Of a DNA stretch of 64,000 bases, positions 57,358-64,000 are shown in pieces (position 1 is the stretch's first letter; each line of letters opens with the position of its first letter). Origin of the DNA: Hippasteria phrygiana (taxonomy: Eukaryota > Echinodermata > Asteroidea > Valvatida > Goniasteridae); assembly GCA_037893225.1 (NCBI GenBank), contig JAZGUH010000562.1, positions 310,001 through 374,000 of the forward strand, read 5' to 3'. Made by a program: the position numbers and the translations under genes. The notes under the pieces are model-generated. The model was not told the DNA's origin. It searched no databases and was given only the letters and a program-made list of their open reading frames with translations.

Positions 57358-57570
57358 CCCTAACCATCCCTAACCTGCCAAAATCAAACACCCCATTGTG
57401 TTGAATTTTGTGTGATTGAGTACTGTAGAGCCTTGGCACCATCACTTTGCATGGGACTTGATGCCCTGATTTTGTCAAAGTACAAAGAATGTGCCATTTG
57501 TTTTACTACACAGTGTTGAATTTTGGCTTATTGGGGAAGGTTCCTAGAAAAAACAGCCGGGGGGTTAGGG
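57358..57570 (+). mobile_element. piggyBac-like MITE, copy 1 (IBA57 intron 1)
   Basis: A 213-bp element with ends CCCTAACCATCCCTAACC and ...GGGGGGTTAGGG, flanked by TTAA on both sides (57354-57357, 57571-57574). Nearly identical to the copy at 58427-58638. TTAA target sites and CCC/GGG ends are typical of the piggyBac superfamily. The telomere-like look of the ends is only the terminal repeat. Confidence 0.82.
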
Positions 57571-57840
57571 TTAATGAGCTCCAAGCTCCAGTTTTGACCT
57601 CATGATTATTCAGTTAATCCAAGCCGCCTGGCTTCTCATTCACAGCAGGTTTGAGGTAAAGGAATGCGACTTCACAAAGAAAAACAGCAGTACCGCAATC
57701 ATACCACATCACGACAATATGAAATACTCCCTTTATTGTTTGTGTGTGATGTGGAAAGAAGCCTTTTCCTTTTTTGTGAAGTGCAGAATATGTTTGACAT
57801 TGTGGACCAGTGGCCTCGTGTCTCTTCTCTTGATTCGCAG

Positions 57841-57978
57841 GGAAGAATCCTATTTGATGTGATGTGTTACCGTGTGTCTAAGGATTCCACCAGCGAGCCA
57901 AGCTTTCTTCTAGAGTGTGATGCAGACGTGCAGGAGAAGCTCATCAAACACTTGAAGATGTACAGAATCAGGAAGAAG
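57841..57978 (+). CDS. IBA57: IBA57 homologue, coding exon 2
   Basis: Forty-six codons in phase 0 between a clear acceptor (tgattcgcag at 57831-57840) and donor (GTACAT from 57979). The product begins GRILFDVMCYRV and contains FLLECDADVQEKLIKHLKMY and RIRKK, the well-conserved middle of the IBA57/CAF17/YgfZ fold (compare 'GR-LYDV', 'LLECD', 'HL--YRIR-KV' in animal IBA57). Intron 1 is 1,046 bp and carries a GATC-rich repeat block and one TTAA-flanked MITE. Confidence 0.92.
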
Positions 57979-58270
57979 GTACATGTACAAGTAGTGGCCA
58001 CGTAATAATAATAGTTGTAGTCGAGTCCCTGCAAGTCCTTTCACAAGTCCTTTCGCAAGGCCAGTCGGAGGTTCTTTCATAAAGCCAGTCATAAGTAACT
58101 GGATGGACAGTGACAAAGGAATGCCTTTGTTTTGTCAAAGTTCATTTGAAAAGCCTGTGATTGGAATGAAGACTGGAGTGCTTGTGATGGACTTGCAGGG
58201 ACTTGTGATGGACTCGACTACATCCCTGGATAGGGCCAAAATATATATAAAAACTTGTGTTGCCCTTAAG

Positions 58271-58763
58271 TGGGAAAAATTGGGAGGGAGGGTCGGTAAT
58301 TTTGTTTTTTTACCATATGAAAACGATACTACGTGTCGTGTAACTCGGAAGTCGGGAGGCAAAAAGTAAGCATATTTAAAAGTGAGATGGCGAAATGCAC
58401 TATTGTGCCGTCATAGCTGTATTTAACCCTAACCATCCCTAACCTGCCAAAATCAAACGCCCCATTGTGTTGAATTTTGTGTGATTGAGTACTGTAGAGC
58501 CTTGGCACCATCACTTTGCATGGGACTTGTTGCCCTGATTTTGTCAAAGTACAAAGAATGTGCCATTGGTTTACTACACAGTGTTGAATTTTGGCTGATT
58601 GGGGAAGGTTACTAGAAAAAACAGCCGGGGGGTTAGGGTTAAAGATGATGACCTTGATAAAACTTGTTCATTTTTTTGCGGGGGAAACCAAAAGCAACCC
58701 GACTTTTGTGATTTTTAGGGTCAGTCGTGGAGGGCAACACAACTATTTTTTGGGGGGCCTACT
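58271..58763 (+). repeat. Dispersed repeat Z, copy interrupted by a MITE
   Basis: Same family as 40909-41233 on the opposite strand (gtaactcggaagtcgggagg, then aaaaagtaagc). It is split at a TTAA by the 212-bp MITE at 58427-58638. Family not recognised. Confidence 0.75.
58427..58638 (+). mobile_element. piggyBac-like MITE, copy 2, inside another repeat
   Basis: A 212-bp near-identical copy of 57358-57570, flanked by TTAA (58423-58426, 58639-58642). It interrupts a repeat whose uninterrupted relative is at 40909-41233: there the sequence runs gctgtatttaaagacaatga, here gctgtatTTAA-element-TTAAagatgatga. The empty site proves duplication of exactly TTAA. Confidence 0.9.
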
Positions 58764-59019
58764 TATGCAGCACTTTGAGATCCGTGCAGTCTACCTAGCT
58801 CTCTACCCTTACATGTGAAATTAATACTGAGTGGAGAGAAGCAATTGTAGTAATAATGCTATAAACCCTGCTAAATGTAATAGAATCTATCAATGGTAAA
58901 AAAAGCTGTTGTAATTTGTTGGATTTAGCAGTCAACACAAACTACATGATGTGTTGGATATTGTTTTATTCAGCAGGGTGGAAGCTAAATATACACCTGT
59001 TGGATTATGTCATATTTAA

Positions 59020-59618
59020 AGGGACACATTGCTTTGGATTTTGGAATTTGGGCTATAAAACTGAAATGTATATGGTTGGGAAGCTTTTTTAAAAGTAGAA
59101 TATAAAGATTCAAATAACTATCCCTTCAAATTGAGTGGTTTTGTTTAATTTGTAAATAACGGTCCGCCATTTTGTAGAACCAAATTTTTGACTACACAAA
59201 ATGGCGCACCGTGTTCACCAGTCGTATTTCCAGTCGCATCTGGTTGAAGTACGTTCTGTTGATCCATTTTGATGTAGTGTGGCACACGGCACGCAGCACT
59301 GGCGATATGTGTCGCGAGGTAGAGAATGGTACCTGGCGATCATCTGATAGGTTTACAAGGCCACTGGCTGCGGCGCCAGCCTAAAAACTCTTACAGCGTA
59401 TTTTGCGCATTATTTAGACGGTGGTATTTACTACTGGAAATAAGTCTATGTTTTGCGGGTTAGATGTCAGGGATCAGAGGCCAATTTTTTTGTTTTGTAA
59501 TTACTACTCACTAATTACAACACATTATACATGTTTTTTTGCATGAACAACTCTTATAAAAGATAAGGAACATTTCCAAACAGCAAAATTTCATGACATT
59601 TGAAGGCAATGTGTCCCT
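59020..59618 (+). mobile_element. TTAA-flanked MITE (AGGGACACATTGC ends)
   Basis: Inverted ends AGGGACACATTGC / GCAATGTGTCCCT with TTAA at 59016-59019 and 59619-59622. About 600 bp, in IBA57 intron 2, inserted into a block of TTGGATTTTG-type degenerate repeats. Piggybac-like by target site; no transposase is present. Confidence 0.78.
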
Positions 59619-59953
59619 TTAATAGGGTGGAAGCTAAACATATTTGTTATATCTCCGTCTTGGATACTGTATTTTGATTGGCCTAGAACGATCACGTGTC
59701 CGGTCTTTAAAAGCGCCTGGCACACTCCAAGCATGATATATCACACATCAGTCAGCTACATGTAGCCATTAAGTTGTATAATTGGTACACACGCAATTTT
59801 CACCTACACTGTTGACGATAGTAAACTATAATGGGAGCAGCGGACTACCAGATGATCAGCTGTTTTGATCGCGTGATTTGTTTGAGTTAATTTCCACCGA
59901 GCATGCAAGGCAAGTTGAACTGGAAAAAAAACCTGGGTTTGGCGATATAACAA

Positions 59954-60104
59954 AACAATTGTTGACTGCTGTGATGTGGGAAATGATGTTTTTAACACCC
60001 TCGGGGATGCATAGCACCCAAAGCGAAGCCGAGGTTGCTACATTGTATGCATCCCTTGGGTGTTAAAAACATCATATCCCAGATCACAGCAGTCAACCAT
60101 TGTT
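59954..60104. mobile_element. 151-bp hairpin MITE (IBA57 intron 2)
   Basis: Arms acaattgttgactgctgtga ... gatgtttttaacaccc and the inverse at 60044-60104, nearly perfect, with a short loop. No coding potential. Confidence 0.7.
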
Positions 60105-60397
60105 AACTGTTGGATTTTGTCGTATTTAGGAGAGTGGGAGCAGACTTCTAGTAACAATTTCAGTTGGATTTTGTTGGATTTGGCAGGGCCCATACAAACA
60201 AATACCTGTTGTATTTTGTTGGATTCAGCAGGGTAGCTGCAAAATGCCAAGGCTGGTGTGTACATGGTTCAATGCAGAATCCAACAAAATGTGCTTGGAT
60301 TTTGTTGTATTTTTAGTACATGTAGGTTTCTCATTTCAGTTTTGTTGGAAATTGTTGGATATAGCAGGGTCATATGAAAAACATTGATGGGGGTTAA

Positions 60398-60599
60398 CCC
60401 CTTGCGTACGGTTGACACAAATACGTGCAGATTGAAATTGCCACCTGGCCGGGTGACGTCTATACATGTCAATTTCTGCATTTTCAATCCATTATTGGGG
60501 TATTGTGTACGTTATGCTTGGCTGCACAAGCCTCTTGTTTCCGTTTCGCTTGGCTGCATAACCCGGCCTGGTGCCCCGGCGCCACCCGGTGGCAAGGTG
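60398..60599 (+). mobile_element. TTAA-flanked MITE (CCCCTTGCGTACGG ends), copy B
   Basis: Begins CCCCTTGCGTACGG after TTAA (60394-60397); the right end is degraded (ggcaaggtg) before TTAA (60600-60603). It shares the middle 'tttcaatccattnttgg-tattgtgta' section with copy A at 40352. In IBA57 intron 2. Confidence 0.72.
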
Positions 60600-61009
60600 T
60601 TAAGGTTAAAAGTGCTTTGGCTAAACACACAACCACGGTTCGAACCCACACACTACCACACATGAATCAGACATTGTAATCATTGGACCATGGTGCTCTA
60701 CCTAACCCAACTATACATTGAGGTAGAGCTGTGGACAGAGTTGCAGTTGGGCACAAAGCTGGCCGTTCATTGTGTGTACAATGGTATTATTGATATTTAC
60801 CAGTTGTCCATGTGCACTGTTGCATGATCAGCCATGTTTGTGACAACTTTTTGGACCCCCTCATGTCACAAGTCTCTATGGCTGTGATTGGGGAATTGAA
60901 GTACTGCTCTCTCTGGGTTTTAAAGTTGAAGGCAAGTCCATTTTATATCAAAAGTCTCATTGCGACTCGGTGCCTTCAACTCTATTATTGACGTCTACGC
61001 CCAAACCAG

Positions 61010-61951
61010 GGGCCGAGTTCACAAAACTCTTCTTATCTTAGGATCGATCCTAGGATTTAAGAAGAGTTCCAGCTATAAGATCGATTTTACAAAACCCGTC
61101 TTAAGCAGGACGCGTCGGAAATATAACAAAACTGTAAGAAATGTATTGAACGAGGCTAAATTTGCATAAGCGACAGCTATTTAATATCTGTATTGCTGTG
61201 TTAATGAAACGGCCGTCGGAACCTTCTGCACTCCACATGATTCAAGATGGCTGATTGGTGAGTTGACGTTGTACAACGTTTTGGCTCCAAACTTTTTGGG
61301 AAATGTCTGCAAACTCCATAACAATAAACCACCACTACATCCGAAAAAGAGGTTTCTACACTGAGGTATGCGTGAAATTACCAAAATATAATATAATCTG
61401 TAGCGTGGTTATGCAATATATTTACATATCAATACACTGACTAATGCACCATTATAATGGTGGCGCTAAACAAAAAACGCTTGCAGGCGGTATGCGTGCT
61501 ATTGTCAATTTGGCATTATTAATGATATTATTAACGGTCGTTAGAACAAATGATTAACGTCCGTTTATTTTCTAATTACCCGAGTTTCATGTTGTATTTG
61601 TTCACCAACCCTGTCTAGCAGTTGTATTAACCCCTGCCTCGTGAATCTGTATCTATGGACAATTTCCTCGTCCTTCAAACTATCTAACGGATTCCGTCTG
61701 TCACGAAAGAATCGTTCTCTTCTTAACGCCCGTCTGGCTTCGTCAGCCAACAGTAACAGCGCCATTATTGCATTAAGCGGTCAGCAACGTACGTACGTTA
61801 GTACAAATATAGCACAAATCCATCAGTTAGGACGCGTTAAACCCTTCTTATCATTTGTGAAATCATTCCTAGGACGCGTCACAAGTTAGGACGAGTTACT
61901 CTTCCTAACTCGAGATACGACGCGTCTTTTAGCACTTTGTGAAATCGTCCC
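61010..61951 (-). mobile_element. Non-autonomous PIF/Harbinger-type element in IBA57 intron 2
   Basis: Ends are inverted: GGGCCGAGTTCACAAA at the left and the complement of GGGACGATTTCACAAAG at the right, flanked on both sides by CAG (61007-61009 and 61952-61954), a 3-bp duplication as expected for Harbinger. The 942-bp body holds a transposase N-terminal remnant on the minus strand (61565-61765). Inner repeats of the end motif (ctaggatcgatcctagg and similar) are present. The right end lies 33 bp from the exon 3 acceptor. Confidence 0.8.
61565..61765 (-). pseudogene. Harbinger (HARBI1-like) transposase N-terminal remnant
   Basis: Sixty-six residues starting MALLLLADEARRALRRERFF and containing RDRRNPLDSLKDEEIVHRYR and FTRQGLIQLLDRV. 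This is the typical N-terminus of PIF/Harbinger nucleases (the R-R-RNPLD-L-DEE---RYRF-R block). The DDE catalytic region is absent, so it is a deletion derivative. Confidence 0.85.
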
Positions 61952-61984
61952 CAGGTTAAAAAAAATTTCTGTTTTTATTAACAG

Positions 61985-62387
61985 ATTTCCATAGACTTTA
62001 AATCCTCTCCAACTTTGATGGTCCATTTCCATGAAAACATGTGGAACACCTGCAACTCATTTTCACAGTGGAAGTTGCAATCAGTAGCATTTGTGAATGG
62101 AAAGTCACCAGAAATCCCCCAATTTAGTCCTTTCCTCACACCCCATTCCCTCTTCAAATCATCCCTTGATGGTAGGCTTTGTACACCCTCTCCACTACAG
62201 GCTGACATATCAAGCGCAAATGATGAACTCCAAACTTGGGCCGTCTTCAGTAATGGCAATGACGGTGGAAACCTCCTGGATACTGGCAAAGCACCGACGA
62301 CAAACTGCGACAGATGCCCGACAGACGTGACGGACCCGAGGGTAGAGGGGTTTGGGAGGCGAGTTATTCTGCCCAAGGATGAATCAC
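61985..62387 (+). CDS. IBA57: IBA57 homologue, coding exon 3
   Basis: The exon follows a polypyrimidine tract and AG at 61983-61984 and enters in phase 0 (ISIDFKSSPTL). It ends at a GTAAAT donor (62388) in phase 1. Recognisable family pieces are DELQTWAVFSN, then DPRVEGFGRRVILPKDES, matching 'LRVWAVLP' and 'DPR---MGWRLL' of animal IBA57. The ~60 residues between KSSPTL and DELQTWAV look longer than in the human protein, so either the loop is expanded or a small internal intron was missed. The C-terminal KGCYxGQE signature has not appeared by 64000. Intron 2 (4.0 kb) contains several transposons, and a Harbinger element ends only 33 bp before this exon. Confidence 0.87.
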
Positions 62388-63012
62388 GTAAATCCACTCA
62401 TGTGCCCTGTTGGTTTTAGTTTTTTTTATAGAATTCACGACTGTCCCTAACAAAAATAATTCATGAGGGAAACATCCCACTAGAGCCAAAACAGGCAACT
62501 CCACTGCCTTTTGTTGTTGACACACCAACACCTTTGCCAGCTTCTTATCTTTGTAATCCATTAGCCAAACAATTGCTTGTAATCCTTAAGTAAACACTTC
62601 CAGGCTGGGATTTGCTGGTACTACTCACAGCGTACAAATCACCTCTCCGATTCGTTCAAGTTTATTATCGTTCTCAGCTTTGCAGCGGCCGTTTTTCAGG
62701 ATTCAAAGTTTTTTAATTAGTTACACAGGATAGAAAATCTGAACTGAGGCATTTTTTTACAATAAAACTAAGAATTCTTGCAGATGTTTCTGTGTCATAT
62801 AGACAAGAACTTAAGTCAACAAAGGATTAACTGATAGTATCTTAAGTTTATTGACACAAGATAAACAATGTAAACAACATAAAATCTCAAAAAGGCAGTG
62901 CTCCTTTCCAGTTAGGGCCTTCTAACTCGGAAAGCTCTAGTGGGATGGGGACAGTATGGCTAATATCGTCAAACAAACCACAAGGGAAACTGACTTGGTA
63001 ATTTGAATCAAT

Positions 63013-63155
63013 TTTCAAAGTGAACAAAGAAAACTGGCAGGAGTGTGATTTGAACCTGCGACCTCCGGAACACGGTACTGGTGCTCTACCTACTGAGCTA
63101 CCTTGCCCTATACATGTATGTTGGCAGTCTCTCAAATTGTCAGTGTCTTTAATTA
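63013..63155 (-). mobile_element. tRNA-derived SINE monomer (IBA57 intron 3)
   Basis: Minus-strand tRNA-like unit (63034-63108) with ctctacctactgagctacct and a mutated B box (gatttgaacc). It is flanked by the usual ttttcaaagtgaacaaag and ttggcagtctctcaaattgt ends. Confidence 0.75.
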
Positions 63156-63293
63156 ATTACTTTCTAAATGTTGAATAATTTGCGGCATGGCAATAATTGA
63201 GTTCCTGTAGGGTATATCTTTTGTGTGTTAGAGGCTTTTTTTTTTCAGAACGTTCCAGATGCCAAAAATGGAAGATTTTTTCTTCGCTAGAAG

Positions 63294-63695
63294 GTAGTAT
63301 ACAACATTTGCTTTTGCTGTAATTTTCAGATCTAAATGGATTTGGGGTTTGTATTTTATAGCGTGCTAGCAAATAGTGTAACACTGACCTGTTTAAAGTT
63401 TTGTGTGCATGGAATGCTGGAAAAACAGAAACAAAAAGTCTGTTTTAGTAGTCTGGTTCCCTGACCCTACTTTAGACAAATCATAGAAATTTATAGAGTC
63501 GGCGAATTATCAGGTCGGAGAACTAGACTATTTCCAATGATTGGCGGCTGACAATTAATGGGAAAATGATATAAATTTCTACTTTTCTTGAATACGACGG
63601 CACACCAGGTGCCATGATTTCACAGGATGCTAGAGACTGCTATTTTCGTAATAATTCAGTAGTTTTGTTTTTTGATTGCAAATGTTGTATACTAC
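63294..63695 (+). mobile_element. GTAGTATACAAC-ended MITE, copy 3 (IBA57 intron 3)
   Basis: Ends GTAGTATACAAC / GTTGTATACTAC are perfect inverses over 12 bp. The body contains tagtctggttccctgaccct and caccaggtgccatgatttc, shared with the copies at 9506 and 17392. Confidence 0.78.
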
Positions 63696-63969
63696 ATTTA
63701 CAATAAAAACCTACAATTTTAAAAATTTGGAAAAAAAGAAAATATCATATTTGTTAAAGAGCACAGACAGTATATATTTCTGGTTCTGGTTCAGGTACTT
63801 TCCAACAATTCGGGAAATTTTTTTTTTCTTTAATTTGTCATCATATTTTTACTGAAATAGTTCTGCTTCCGATTACCTGGCATTTGAAAATAGGGAGGTA
63901 CATGTAGGTAGGGACATTTTTTGGGCACTTTTTTTGTGCTGTTTAAAAGTAATATTTACAGCATTTATG

Positions 63970-64000
63970 TTTTTTTTGTATTTTTTAATTTTTTTTCCAG
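63970..64000 (+). other. Candidate 3' splice site at window end (IBA57 exon 4)
   Basis: The last 30 bases are a long T-rich tract ending in tttttccag, a strong acceptor sequence. Exon 3 of IBA57 ended in phase 1 and the coding region is unfinished, so the next exon may begin at the first base outside the window. This is inference from splice-site form and position. Confidence 0.5.

Larger units (their letters stand above)
58905..60375 (+). repeat. Degenerate TTGGATTTTGTTGGATT repeat block
   Basis: At least eight copies of a TTG(G/T)ATTTTGTTGGATTNAGCAGGG word (for example near 58913, 58950, 60108, 60166, 60210, 60290, 60341), in IBA57 intron 2. It is interrupted by the TTAA element at 59020-59618 and the hairpin MITE at 59954-60104. 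A copy in inverse occurs near 60276. Confidence 0.6.

Overview
The window looks like animal nuclear DNA, most likely from a marine invertebrate deuterostome (echinoderm- or hemichordate-like). The signs are GT-AG introns, exon 1 of a single myogenic bHLH gene, a gene for the mitochondrial Fe-S factor IBA57, a very high load of small transposons, tRNA-derived SINEs and a decayed non-LTR retrotransposon. Nothing bacterial is present: no operons, no ribosome binding sites. The clade assignment is an inference from gene content and repeat style and was not checked by search.

Only two host genes can be supported. (1) The first coding exon of a MyoD/Myf5-type myogenic regulatory factor lies on the minus strand at 27960-28544, with a splice donor at its end and a TATA-like box about 430 bp upstream. 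Its later exons were not found. (2) Three coding exons of IBA57 lie on the plus strand (56435-56794, 57841-57978, 61985-62387). They join in matching phases and code for about 300 residues. The C-terminal part, which should hold the KGCYxG signature, lies beyond the window, and the last 30 bases look like the next 3' splice site.

All else is repeats or unrecognised sequence. 1-27.9 kb: gene desert with SINEs, palindromic MITEs, pentamer satellites and poly-G/C tracts. 28.5-35 kb: MRF upstream region, a perfect 71-bp-arm palindrome and simple repeats. 35.1-37.1 kb: broken Jockey/CR1-group LINE. 40-44.8 kb: nested MITEs. 47.8-53.1 kb: a Russian-doll cluster of long inverted-repeat (foldback) elements, several with exact 8-9 bp target duplications. 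This cluster is the best candidate for something undescribed. 54-55 kb: interstitial telomere-like repeat, a palindromic MITE and a SINE. 56.4-64 kb: IBA57, whose introns carry two copies of a TTAA-flanked MITE, two further TTAA-flanked elements, a degraded Harbinger element with a transposase remnant, and a SINE.

Several insertions can be proved from the window alone, because an uninterrupted copy of the target repeat is also present or because the target duplication is intact. No new cellular pathway was seen; the novelty lies in mobile-element architecture.
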